Assembly (NCBI GenBank): GCA_017541035.1
Contig: JAFXZW010000045.1
Location: 1-51,734 of the forward strand
Direction: 5' to 3'
Origin: Eubacterium sp.
GTDB lineage: Bacteria; Bacillota; Clostridia; Lachnospirales; Lachnospiraceae
Length of the DNA stretch: 51,734 bases
A program made the position numbers and the translations under genes. The notes under the pieces were generated by a model. The model saw only the letters and a list, made by a program, of their open reading frames with translations, searched no databases and was not told the DNA's origin. Positions within the stretch are counted from its first letter, which is position 1; every line of letters starts with the position of its first letter. Below, one piece after another: positions 1 to 6,763 of this stretch.

Positions 1-49
1 CAGAGGACTGAAAATCCTCGTGTCGCTGGTTCGATTCCGGCTCTGGGCA
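1..49 (+). tRNA. tRNA-Phe (GAA), 3' part
   Basis: The window opens inside a tRNA. The anticodon stem GAGGA/TCCTC (3-7/15-19) closes a seven-base loop with anticodon GAA at 10-12. The T arm is at 25-41 (GCTGG, TTCGATT, CCGGC), the acceptor 3' strand at 42-48, and discriminator A at 49. CCA is not encoded, since C50 runs into a T tract. The D arm and 5' acceptor strand lie upstream of the window. Confidence 0.93.
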
Positions 50-61
50 CTTTTTTTATTG

Positions 62-84
62 CCTCACCTCCGTGAGGTTTTTTT
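62..84 (+). terminator. Intrinsic terminator after tRNA-Phe
   Basis: Perfect 6 bp stem CCTCAC/GTGAGG (62-67/72-77) with a 4-base loop, followed by seven T residues. It closes the tRNA transcription unit just before the lipoprotein gene. Confidence 0.85.
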
Positions 85-109
85 GATTCGATACATTGAT
101 TGAGGAAAA

Positions 110-1273
110 ATGAGAAAGATGAAGAAAAAGTTATTTCCCGTTGCTGTGGCTCTGATGCTGGGCATTACGGGCTGTGCGGCGGAAGACAAATCCGGCCGGA
201 ACAATAAAGAAGACATAAGTGAGTCTGCTTCTGCCCGGACCGAGGAGGGAACAGAACATAAAGCCGGTACCATAGCTTCGGAAGAAAAGCAGACAGCAGA
301 AGAAGAAACCGGAGAGAAAGCAAGTTCAGAAGAAGATACCGGTGAGAACATGATCCCTGCTACAGATGTGGCAGCCGTTAAGGAACCAAGGATTACGCTT
401 AGCGGTAATGCAGCTGACGTGGTTCAGGTAAAAGAAAACTCTTATTATGAGGGAGACAGATATGTATTGTATTTCGAAAAAGGGACGACGATCCACGGGG
501 ATATGGCAAAGCAGATCGAAAAGATTATGAAGGATGAGGAGGATCTGTTCGGATTAAAATATGAAAAGACAGAGTATCTTGCCAGTACTTCCCAGAAGGA
601 CTTTCGGAAGGAAGAACTGGGAGATTCCTTTGCCGGCGTTAATCCCGAACGGGAGAAAGTGGATATTCTGATCATGGATTACAAGGATGATGGGGCCATC
701 GAGTGGTCAGACGTGAATACCATTCTTCTATTTGATGAGGATTTTGAAGCCGAAACGGGTGGGATGCGTACGGTATATCATGAAATGGGACATGTTCTCC
801 GCCTCAGGCAGAGTCCTCAGCTGGGAAGTATTATTGAAGAGGGGATCGGCAACTATTCCGAGGATATGTTAACCAGGAAGAATGGAATCCCGGACTGGAG
901 TCTGATGCAGTACTATGAAGCGGGTAATACGGAAGCACTTTATGATGCATCTGCCATCGAGGCGGATCCGGAGAAGGCTTTCCGTGAGATAAACGATGCC
1001 TCCAGATCTTCAACGCAGCCAGAATATGCATATGGGTTTCGTTTTATCCATTTTCTTCGGGAGACCTACGGAGAAGATGTGGTAAAGAAGCTGTCGGAAA
1101 CCGCAGGAAGACATGGATTTGAGCCAAAGGATACCGATGCGGTTATACAGATCCTGAAAGAGACAACTTCGGAAGATGTATTCGAGCGCTTCGGTAAGTG
1201 GCTGCCGGATGGATGGAAGAAATGGTGCGCAGGATACAGGGAATACATGCAGCCGTTTGGATTTGATTTTTAG
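110..1273 (+). CDS. Lipoprotein with HExxH metallopeptidase-like motif
   Basis: 387 residues. The N-terminus is a lipoprotein signal: basic MRKMKKK, a hydrophobic stretch and an ITGC lipobox with Cys at about residue 22, so the protein should be tethered to the outer face of the membrane. Residues ~25-90 are a Glu/Thr/Ser-rich disordered linker. The C-terminal domain carries HEMGH (His224, Glu225, His228) followed by EEGIGNY (Glu243/Glu244), the arrangement of a gluzincin-type zinc peptidase; the third ligand is inferred. ATG110 is preceded by TTGAGGAAAA; ATG119 is an alternative start. It is flanked by terminators on both sides and therefore probably monocistronic, but no clear promoter is visible in the short gap after the tRNA terminator. 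Substrate unknown. A non-catalytic role is possible because I do not recognise the family. Confidence 0.8.
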   Translation: MRKMKKKLFPVAVALMLGITGCAAEDKSGRNNKEDISESASARTEEGTEHKAGTIASEEKQTAEEETGEKASSEEDTGENMIPATDVAAVKEPRITLSGNAADVVQVKENSYYEGDRYVLYFEKGTTIHGDMAKQIEKIMKDEEDLFGLKYEKTEYLASTSQKDFRKEELGDSFAGVNPEREKVDILIMDYKDDGAIEWSDVNTILLFDEDFEAETGGMRTVYHEMGHVLRLRQSPQLGSIIEEGIGNYSEDMLTRKNGIPDWSLMQYYEAGNTEALYDASAIEADPEKAFREINDASRSSTQPEYAYGFRFIHFLRETYGEDVVKKLSETAGRHGFEPKDTDAVIQILKETTSEDVFERFGKWLPDGWKKWCAGYREYMQPFGFDF

Positions 1274-1313
1274 AAATCTTTTTACCTTTCCGGTTTATTC
1301 GCCATCAGGCATG

Positions 1314-1343
1314 AGGAACCTCCGTTTTTTGGGGGTTCTTTTT
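1314..1343 (+). terminator. Intrinsic terminator of the lipoprotein gene
   Basis: Stem of about 10 bp, 1314-1323 paired with 1331-1340 and containing GU pairs, with a T-rich 7-base loop and a T5 tract. It lies 40 bp after the lipoprotein stop codon. Confidence 0.85.
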
Positions 1344-1355
1344 GTATCCTTTTCC

Positions 1356-1384
1356 TTGCGTTAGTATAGTGTGAGTGCTAAAAT
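1356..1384 (+). promoter_or_regulatory. Sigma-A type promoter for the L,D-transpeptidase gene
   Basis: TTGCGT (1356-1361), a 17 bp spacer and TAAAAT (1379-1384). Transcription would start near 1391, giving a leader of about 55 nt that contains a terminator-like hairpin. Confidence 0.7.
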
Positions 1385-1403
1385 GTTAAGCAGGGTTTTA
1401 TCG

Positions 1404-1425
1404 GCCGTCGGGGACGGCGTTTTTT
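1404..1425 (+). terminator. Terminator-like hairpin in the leader (possible attenuator)
   Basis: Stem GCCGTC/GACGGC (1404-1409/1413-1418) with a GGG loop, followed by G and T6. It lies between the predicted start of transcription (~1391) and the ATG at 1445, so most transcripts could stop here unless the hairpin is disrupted. No competing anti-terminator fold is obvious in the short leader. Confidence 0.6.
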
Positions 1426-1444
1426 GGAAAAGGATGGTTTCAAT

Positions 1445-3346
1445 ATGAGAATGAAAAAAGGTCAAAGCAGGATCAGACGGAGAGTGTTTTTTGCGGCACT
1501 TGCAGGGACATTTGTGTTCCTTCCTCATTTTTCTGCTTCCGCGAAAAATGAGGATGATGCTGAGTCTGTGATGAAGAGGCATGATCTCGTAGTTACAGGG
1601 ACGGAACCGGAGTCCTCTACGGGACTGCACACTGAAGTACGGATACCCGGCGAAGGTCTTCATGAAGAGGCAACACCCGGTACAGGCCTTCATGATGAAG
1701 CAACATCCGATGCAGGGCTTCATGAAGAAACACCCGGTGCAGGGCTTCATGAAGAAACACCCGAAACAGGTCTTCATTTTGAGAATGCGAAGGGATTTGA
1801 GGTACGCGAGGACGGGTTTACCTATTTCATAAACGGAGCGGGGATGCCAGTCTATGGCTTCTTTGAGTATCAGGGGGAGCTTTATTATGCCGATAATAAG
1901 GGGCACGTCCGCACTACAGCAGGATGGTTTCAGGTGAGCGGAGCGTGGTATTACTCCGGTCAAAATGGTTCGCTCCGACGTGATTCGGCAATCTGGAGCG
2001 GGGGAACGATCTACTATGCCGGAAGTAACGGGGCATTAACGGGTGGCGTTCATCCGGTTGGCGATACCCTGCGTTTCTTCAATAAGGACGGGGAAGTCGT
2101 AAAGAAGACCGGCTGGCTGAAGGCGGCCGGAGGATGGTACTATCTGAAGGAGAACGGCATTGTAACGATCGATTCCGTGATCATGGATGAGGGGGTTTAC
2201 TACTATGCCGGTGAGGATGGGAAGCTTACGGAAGCGGTTGCCGAATTTGATGGGAAGCTGGGATATTTTGATAAGAACGGAAAGCTTCGCACGAAGACCG
2301 GTTGGGTTTCTTTCAGCGGTGACTGGTATTTTACAACGGCAGGTGGTGAGCTTGCCCGAAACAGGATCGTCGGGTCCTCCGGAAATCTTTATTATATGGG
2401 CTCTGACGGAAAGCTCTCCGGCGGTGTTCATGAGCTTGACGGGACGCTCTATTATTTCCTTAAGGACGGTTCCCTCAGCAGGAAGAAGGGCTGGCTGCAG
2501 ATCGACGGAGAGTGGTATTACGGAGAGGGTGACGGAACGCTCCGTAAAAATGACGGCGTATGGTCCGGCGGATCCCTGTATTATGTTGGCGAGACAGGTA
2601 CTCTTACCGGTGGAATTCATAAGGTTGGAAACAGTCTGCGATATTTTGACGGGAACGGGGAAGTAAAAAAAGTATCCGGATGGAAGATTGTAGACGGACA
2701 CTGGTGTTATATTGATCAAAACGGTGTTGTTTATTCCGGCGGAAAGTACAGAATCGGTGATTCGTATTACTATTTTGATGAGAACGGCTTTATGAAAACC
2801 GGCCTGATCAAGCTGGAAGGCGTTATGTATTATGCTTCCCGGACCGGCGAGCTGGTAACAAGCAGGAACATTACGATCGAGGATTCCAGATATTATGCAA
2901 ATGAAACAGGTGAGATCGCTGTCGGGACCATGTACAAAAAGGCACAGGCTTATTCCAGCGATACAAATTACCTGATTTTGGTTAATATTTCAACTCAGAA
3001 GACAGCGGTTTTCAAGGGGTCCAAGGATAACTGGCTGCTTTTAAAGGAATTCAGCTGTTCCACAGGATCAAAGGATAGTCCGACACCTACAGGGGAATAC
3101 AAAACTACGGTTCATGATAAATATTTCGACAGTCATGGCTGGCGCTGCTGGTATGCAACCGGCTTCATCGGCGGATTGTACCTCTTCCACAGTCAGCCAT
3201 ATCTGAAGGATGATGCGCCGAACCGGATTGCGGATGCGACCATAGGGAAGCCGTCCTCTCACGGATGCGTACGACTGAAAATAGATGATGCAAAATGGAT
3301 GTATGATACACTTCCTCTCAGAACAAAGGTAGTGATCTTTAAGTAG
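1445..3346 (+). CDS. Secreted L,D-transpeptidase with cell-wall-binding repeats
   Basis: 633 residues from ATG1445, which has AAGGATGG seven bases upstream; an in-frame TTG at 1424 lies inside the leader hairpin and is less likely. The signal peptide spans residues ~1-34 (basic, hydrophobic, Ala-rich end ASA). Residues ~58-113 hold six GLH-containing acidic repeats. About 18 aromatic/Gly repeats of ~20 residues (GW..xxGxWYY..xxG type, choline-binding-like) fill residues ~110-500. The C-terminal ~125 residues are a YkuD L,D-transpeptidase domain with SSHGCVRL, catalytic Cys608 and His606. It should form 3-3 peptidoglycan cross-links or attach proteins to the wall from the outside. The domain is typical; the repeat array is long. 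The neighbouring NlpC/P60 protein has the same repeat architecture. Confidence 0.92.
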   Translation: MRMKKGQSRIRRRVFFAALAGTFVFLPHFSASAKNEDDAESVMKRHDLVVTGTEPESSTGLHTEVRIPGEGLHEEATPGTGLHDEATSDAGLHEETPGAGLHEETPETGLHFENAKGFEVREDGFTYFINGAGMPVYGFFEYQGELYYADNKGHVRTTAGWFQVSGAWYYSGQNGSLRRDSAIWSGGTIYYAGSNGALTGGVHPVGDTLRFFNKDGEVVKKTGWLKAAGGWYYLKENGIVTIDSVIMDEGVYYYAGEDGKLTEAVAEFDGKLGYFDKNGKLRTKTGWVSFSGDWYFTTAGGELARNRIVGSSGNLYYMGSDGKLSGGVHELDGTLYYFLKDGSLSRKKGWLQIDGEWYYGEGDGTLRKNDGVWSGGSLYYVGETGTLTGGIHKVGNSLRYFDGNGEVKKVSGWKIVDGHWCYIDQNGVVYSGGKYRIGDSYYYFDENGFMKTGLIKLEGVMYYASRTGELVTSRNITIEDSRYYANETGEIAVGTMYKKAQAYSSDTNYLILVNISTQKTAVFKGSKDNWLLLKEFSCSTGSKDSPTPTGEYKTTVHDKYFDSHGWRCWYATGFIGGLYLFHSQPYLKDDAPNRIADATIGKPSSHGCVRLKIDDAKWMYDTLPLRTKVVIFK

Positions 3347-3576
3347 AGAGTGTCAGGAGTATAAATCCCGGGGATCCCGGCATCGTCGGGAAGGGCTTCG
3401 GTTAAAGGGCAGCCTTTTACGGGCTGTCCTTTCCAATGCCCCGTATGATGGGCAGGCAGCCCGACATTTTCACGATACAGCGGTTTCATCCCGGGCCTGC
3501 AAAAGAATGAAACCATCGGAAAGCGATCATCGAGTAGCAGGGGGACTCACCCTGTCCGATTTGGGAGGTATGAGAT
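3347..3576 (+). other. Structured intergenic leader, unassigned
   Basis: 230 bp between two wall-enzyme genes, dense in inverted repeats. A long hairpin at 3404-3414/3422-3432 (11 bp, one GU) lacks a good U tract. Nearer the gene are an 8 bp stem 3482-3489/3507-3514 (GGTTTCAT/ATGAAACC) and a stem 3515-3520/3555-3560 (ATCGGA/TCCGAT) that encloses a 5 bp hairpin 3538-3542/3550-3554. The last stem ends two bases before GGGAGG (3563-3568), the ribosome binding site of the next gene. I could not match it to the c-di-AMP, c-di-GMP, lysine, TPP or cobalamin aptamers. ATCGAGTAG at 3529-3537 is shared with a dispersed repeat seen near 6606 and 40549. Confidence 0.45.
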
Positions 3577-5016
3577 TTGGTACGTCGAATATTAAAATGG
3601 ATGCTGATCCCCATATGCGCTGCGGCGGTTGCAATGGTGGCTTTTTACGTGCTGTCGGTAATACCTGTGAAAAAGACAGAAAGCACGTGGAAAGCAACAA
3701 TTCCCGCAGTCGGTTCCGTGTATTATGATGAGTTCGGCCAGCCGGGTAAGAATCTCTGGCTTTCCGACAACGGAAAAAGGTATTATGTAGGTGAAGACAG
3801 TATGCTCGTTACGGATCAGATCCTGGAGGAGGATGGAAAAAAGTACTATCTGGATGAACAGGGAGTGCTGAGGGTTTCTCAGAATCTGATGCTGGACGGT
3901 AAGCTGTACCGCACAGACGCGGAGGGGGTTCTTACGCCCGGAGTCGGCTGGGTAGAGGTGGATGGAAAAAAATACTACGGGAATAAGGAGGGAAATCCGG
4001 TTAAGAGCTGGATGGTGACCGAAGGAAATAAGAAGTATTATATCGGACAGGACGGTCTTCTGATGAAGGACCGGGAGCTGCTTTACCAGGGTATCCTTTA
4101 TCGGGCGGATGCGGAAGGAGAGCTTGTACCTCAGTCCGGCTGGCAGACAGTGGACGGAAGGAAATACTATGCCCGTGCCGATGGTGCGGTGGTGAGGAAT
4201 GCCCGGATCGAAGAACAGGGAAAGCAGTATTATCTGGATGAGGAAGGCCAGATCGTCACCTCCGGTTTTTATACCTGTGATGATGCGCTTTATTATGCCG
4301 ATGCGACAGGAGCAACCCATACGGGGGAGGGATGGTTCACGGTGGACGGGAAGGACTATTATTCCGATGACACCGGGGCCATTTACCGTAGTCAGTTTAT
4401 TACCGTGGACGGGAAGAAATACTTCGTTGACCGGGACGGGGTAAAGCTGGATGGCAAGCCCACCATCGACCAGTATCTGAAATGTGATGATCTGCTGGGA
4501 TATATGACGGCACATTTTTCGGAATTCTATTTTAAGACGCCTTACCGGGATCTGTACGGAAATACCACAAGACCGGAGCGACTGATCATGCCCATCGGCT
4601 TATACGGAGATGATGCGGGTATGAACTGTACGGGTTTCATTTCCAGTCTGATCAAGGGAGCAGGCGGAGATCTTGACCTGGTGACGGCGATGGGACGCTT
4701 CGGCGGTTACGGAAATGCGGACAACTATCTGATGCTGGCCACGAGGGGAGTGGTACAGTATGAAGTGTTCCCCACCGTCGCAGCGCTTCTGAAGAGCGGC
4801 AAGGCAAAGAAGGGTAATATCTTCTATCTGGCGCCGAAGTGGAAATCCGGTATGGACTGTCACATGGCAGTCTTTTGGGGCGACACGTCCTCGGAGAACA
4901 AGATCTGGAGTCAGACGGCGAAGACCCTTTGTACCGTGACGGAGATCTACATGGTAGATCCCATCAACCAGATATTCATGTTTCCCCTTGCCTGCAATCT
5001 GGATGAAACAGAATGA
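3577..5016 (+). CDS. Cell-wall-binding-repeat protein with NlpC/P60-like domain
   Basis: 479 residues from TTG3577, chosen because GGGAGG lies eight bases upstream; ATG3601 is the fallback. An N-terminal hydrophobic segment (residues ~7-28) serves as signal anchor. Residues ~48-300 are about twelve Gly/Tyr wall-binding repeats (..DGKKYYxxxxG..). The C-terminal ~180 residues look like an NlpC/P60 papain-fold amidase/endopeptidase: MNCTGF with candidate nucleophile Cys351 and DCHMAVFWG with candidate His429. Such enzymes cut peptidoglycan stem peptides. With the L,D-transpeptidase upstream it forms a pair that could cut and re-join cross-links. The domain is divergent, so peptidase activity is inferred; an amidase or inactive binder is possible. 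Confidence 0.82.
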   Translation: MVRRILKWMLIPICAAAVAMVAFYVLSVIPVKKTESTWKATIPAVGSVYYDEFGQPGKNLWLSDNGKRYYVGEDSMLVTDQILEEDGKKYYLDEQGVLRVSQNLMLDGKLYRTDAEGVLTPGVGWVEVDGKKYYGNKEGNPVKSWMVTEGNKKYYIGQDGLLMKDRELLYQGILYRADAEGELVPQSGWQTVDGRKYYARADGAVVRNARIEEQGKQYYLDEEGQIVTSGFYTCDDALYYADATGATHTGEGWFTVDGKDYYSDDTGAIYRSQFITVDGKKYFVDRDGVKLDGKPTIDQYLKCDDLLGYMTAHFSEFYFKTPYRDLYGNTTRPERLIMPIGLYGDDAGMNCTGFISSLIKGAGGDLDLVTAMGRFGGYGNADNYLMLATRGVVQYEVFPTVAALLKSGKAKKGNIFYLAPKWKSGMDCHMAVFWGDTSSENKIWSQTAKTLCTVTEIYMVDPINQIFMFPLACNLDETE

Positions 5017-5235
5017 AGGCAAGGTTCCGGCAAGCTTTGTAAGTATGATCGATGACCGGATGGAAGGGATCGTTCAAACGATCATGAATGCGGACAGCAA
5101 CGTATTTTATTTCCGCAACGACGGAAAAGACAGGACAGGCGTGTTATCAGAGATCACCCGGAGGTGGACCATTTTACCGTTATTCCGAAGGGAGAAAATA
5201 TCATGGCAGTTTTAGAGCATTTAAAGCGAGATTGA
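5014..5235 (+). pseudogene. Remnant of a tyrosine phosphatase gene
   Basis: Just after the NlpC/P60-like gene, one frame (5014-~5160) reads like the P-loop region of the DSP-like tyrosine phosphatases (PF13350 type): MIDDRMEGI and then GKDRTGVL. The expected HCxxGKDRTG has become FRNDGKDRTG, so the catalytic Cys is lost. The apparent C-terminal piece (VDHFTVIPKGENIM, 5161 onward) continues in another frame and stops at 5235, pointing to a frameshift. No start codon or full N-terminal domain is present. I read it as decayed coding sequence with no active product. The identification rests on this short motif. Confidence 0.6.
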
Positions 5236-5243
5236 AAAAATAC

Positions 5244-5272
5244 TTGCAATCCTGAATCTGCTGTGTTACTAT
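5244..5272 (+). promoter_or_regulatory. Promoter of rpsF-ssb-rpsR
   Basis: TTGCAA (5244-5249), 17 bp spacer, TACTAT (5267-5272); start of transcription near 5279. It lies directly after the phosphatase remnant and drives the ribosomal/SSB operon. Confidence 0.75.
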
Positions 5273-5281
5273 GGTCATCTG

Positions 5282-5324
5282 TGATGTAGTCATCCTTGCT
5301 TCCGCATAAAGCGGAGGCCATCAT
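5282..5324 (+). promoter_or_regulatory. Hairpin leader of rpsF, candidate S6:S18 autoregulatory site
   Basis: The rpsF leader folds into a 7 bp hairpin, CTTCCGC/GCGGAGG (5299-5305/5311-5317) with loop ATAAA, and GATG (5282-5285) can pair with CATC (5319-5322) outside it across an unpaired 5' segment. In many bacteria the S6:S18 complex binds a leader stem with an exposed CCG. The position and a CCG fit, but the match to the known motif was not computed. Confidence 0.35.
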
Positions 5325-5345
5325 ACCAAAAGGAGGAAAAAAGAG

Positions 5346-5636
5346 ATGAACAAGTACGAGCTTGCGTTGGTAATCAGCACGAAGATTGATGATGACGCAA
5401 AGGAAGCTGTTCTGGAGAAGGTGAAGAGCCGGATCGAGAGATACGGTGGTACGGTCACAAATGTGGACGACCAGGGCCGTAAGAGAATGGCTTACGAGAT
5501 TCAGGACATGAAGGAAGGCTTCTACTACTTTATCCAGTTCGAAGCTCCGGCAGATGCACCTGCCAGACTTGAAGCAAAGCTTCGGATTCAGGATCATGTC
5601 ATTCGTTTTCTTGTTGTAAAACCCGACGCTGAATAA
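5346..5636 (+). CDS. rpsF: 30S ribosomal protein S6
   Basis: 96 residues, the normal length for S6. It starts MNKYELALVIS, matching the first strand of the S6 ferredoxin-like fold, and holds the usual GRKRMAYEI and GFYYFIQFE segments. AAAGGAGG is a strong ribosome binding site. It is the first gene of the conserved rpsF-ssb-rpsR operon. S6 binds 16S rRNA together with S18 on the platform of the small subunit. The acidic C-terminal tail is short. Confidence 0.97.
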   Translation: MNKYELALVISTKIDDDAKEAVLEKVKSRIERYGGTVTNVDDQGRKRMAYEIQDMKEGFYYFIQFEAPADAPARLEAKLRIQDHVIRFLVVKPDAE

Positions 5637-5652
5637 GGATCGGAGGTTTTAT

Positions 5653-6126
5653 ATGAACAAGGTAATCATGATGGGAAGACTTACCCGGGATCCCGAGGTT
5701 CGTTATTCTCAGTCACGTAACGGTGATCAGATGGCTATCGCCAGATTCTCGATCGCTGTAGACCGCAAATTCTCACGCAACAGCCAGGATGGAAATGATA
5801 CATCAGCAGACTTTTTCAACTGCACGGCTTTCGGACGCCTGGGAGAATTTGTTGAGAAGTATTTAAAGCAGGGAACCAAGGTCGCACTGACCGGACGGGT
5901 TCAGAATGACAATTACACAAACAAGAACGGAGAAAAGGTTTACTCTGTTCAGATCATTGCCGAAGAGATCGAATTCGCAGAGTCCAAGGCGGCTTCTCAG
6001 GGAGGCGGTTATCAGGGTGGCGGCTATCAGCCGGCGGCCGGTGGCGAGCCTGCACCGAGGAATGCTTCCGCTGACGATTTCATGAGTATCCCGGAGGGGA
6101 TCGAGAATGATCTCCCGTTTAAGTAA
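5653..6126 (+). CDS. ssb: Single-stranded DNA-binding protein
   Basis: 157 residues. The N-terminal OB fold (~1-108) begins MNKVIMMGRLTRDPEVRYS and includes the usual FNCTAFGRLGE and GRVQNDNYTNKNG segments. A Gly/Gln-rich linker (GGGYQGGGYQ) leads to the acidic tip ending NDLPFK, which recruits replication and repair partners. It is placed between rpsF and rpsR, 16 bp from each, as in most Firmicutes, and is co-transcribed with them. GGAGG precedes the ATG. Confidence 0.97.
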   Translation: MNKVIMMGRLTRDPEVRYSQSRNGDQMAIARFSIAVDRKFSRNSQDGNDTSADFFNCTAFGRLGEFVEKYLKQGTKVALTGRVQNDNYTNKNGEKVYSVQIIAEEIEFAESKAASQGGGYQGGGYQPAAGGEPAPRNASADDFMSIPEGIENDLPFK

Positions 6127-6141
6127 AAGAGGAGGAACGTT

Positions 6142-6408
6142 ATGCCTTACAATAAGAATGAGCAGAAGGATGCTGCTCCCATGAGAAGAAGAACCGTACG
6201 CAGACGTAAGAAGGTATGCGTATTCTGTGCTGATCCCAATCAGGTAATCGATTACAAGGATGCAAACCTGGTTCGGAAGTACATTTCCGAACGCGGTAAG
6301 ATTCTTCCCCGCCGGATCACCGGAAGCTGCGCTAAGCATCAGAGAGCTCTGACTGTAGCTGTTAAGCGTGCACGTCAGCTGGCACTGATTCCCTACGTAG
6401 TAGAGTAA
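6142..6408 (+). CDS. rpsR: 30S ribosomal protein S18
   Basis: 88 residues, slightly longer than usual because of a polar N-terminal extension (~25 residues). It contains [26 protein letters not shown] and CAKHQRAL, the S18 core that contacts 16S rRNA and S6. The CxxC plus later Cys pattern is common in clostridial S18 and may bind zinc. Last gene of the rpsF operon, with GGAGG upstream. Confidence 0.97.
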   Translation: MPYNKNEQKDAAPMRRRTVRRRKKVCVFCADPNQVIDYKDANLVRKYISERGKILPRRITGSCAKHQRALTVAVKRARQLALIPYVVE

Positions 6409-6420
6409 TCATTTCCTGCA

Positions 6421-6534
6421 GATACAGGGCAGCATCCGTATGCTCCGTCTGTATCGTGAAGCGTAGGATTAAGAATGGCAGATGAATTATCTGCTGCCAA
6501 AGGACATGGTTTCAAACTGTGTCCTTTTCTTTAT
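6421..6534 (+). terminator. Terminator region of the rpsF operon
   Basis: Two structures follow rpsR. A hairpin lies at 6421-6455, with outer arms GATACAG/CTGTATC and inner AGCAT/ATGCT. An intrinsic terminator follows, AAAGGACA/TGTCCTTT (6499-6506/6520-6527), ending in a T-rich run to 6534. Confidence 0.75.
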
Positions 6535-6571
6535 TTGCGTGATAAGGATACCAAGCGGGCATCGTGCCTGT

Positions 6572-6618
6572 GCGATACGGCCTTTCTGCGGGGCTTTTGT
6601 TTTTCTCCTACTCGATTG
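6572..6618 (+). repeat. Degenerate copy of the GCGATACGGC / CTACTCGAT repeat
   Basis: GCGATACGGC at 6572-6581 and TCCTACTCGATTG at 6606-6618 match the two ends of the better-preserved element at 40494-40581. The middle is not conserved. It sits between the rpsF-operon terminator and the dapL promoter. Together with the leader hairpin described next, this accounts for the 355 bp gap between rpsR and dapL. Confidence 0.5.
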
Positions 6619-6647
6619 TTGAATGGGATTTGGAGTTATGATACAAT
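6619..6647 (+). promoter_or_regulatory. Promoter of dapL
   Basis: TTGAAT (6619-6624), 17 bp spacer, TACAAT (6642-6647). The predicted leader is about 110 nt. It contains a strong hairpin CCGGAGA/TCTCCGG (6720-6726/6737-6743) ending 20 bases before the ATG. I found no lysine-riboswitch core in it. Confidence 0.7.
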
Positions 6648-6763
6648 GTCTCTATATGTTTTGAAAAAGCGCACGGAGAGCTGTAGATGATGAAGCTTTT
6701 ATGCGCGTGAAAATGATTTCCGGAGAGGAAAGGCTTTCTCCGGTGGAAAGATGAGGTAAAGAT

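Noticed and set aside
1355-1381. Possible CIRCE (HrcA) operator at the transpeptidase promoter
   Set aside because: GAGTGCTAA at 1373-1381 equals the right CIRCE half-site, but the left half, nine bases upstream, does not resemble TTAGCACTC.
1361-1963. Minus-strand reading frame with repeated Cys-rich units
   Set aside because: It is the antisense shadow of the GLH repeats in the transpeptidase gene and has no ribosome binding site.
3347-3576. Known riboswitch (c-di-AMP, c-di-GMP, cobalamin, lysine)
   Set aside because: The conserved core sequences of these aptamers were looked for and not found; CGGGAAGG alone is not enough for cobalamin.
6654-6763. Lysine riboswitch in the dapL leader
   Set aside because: Only one simple hairpin is present and the leader is shorter than the ~170 nt aptamer.
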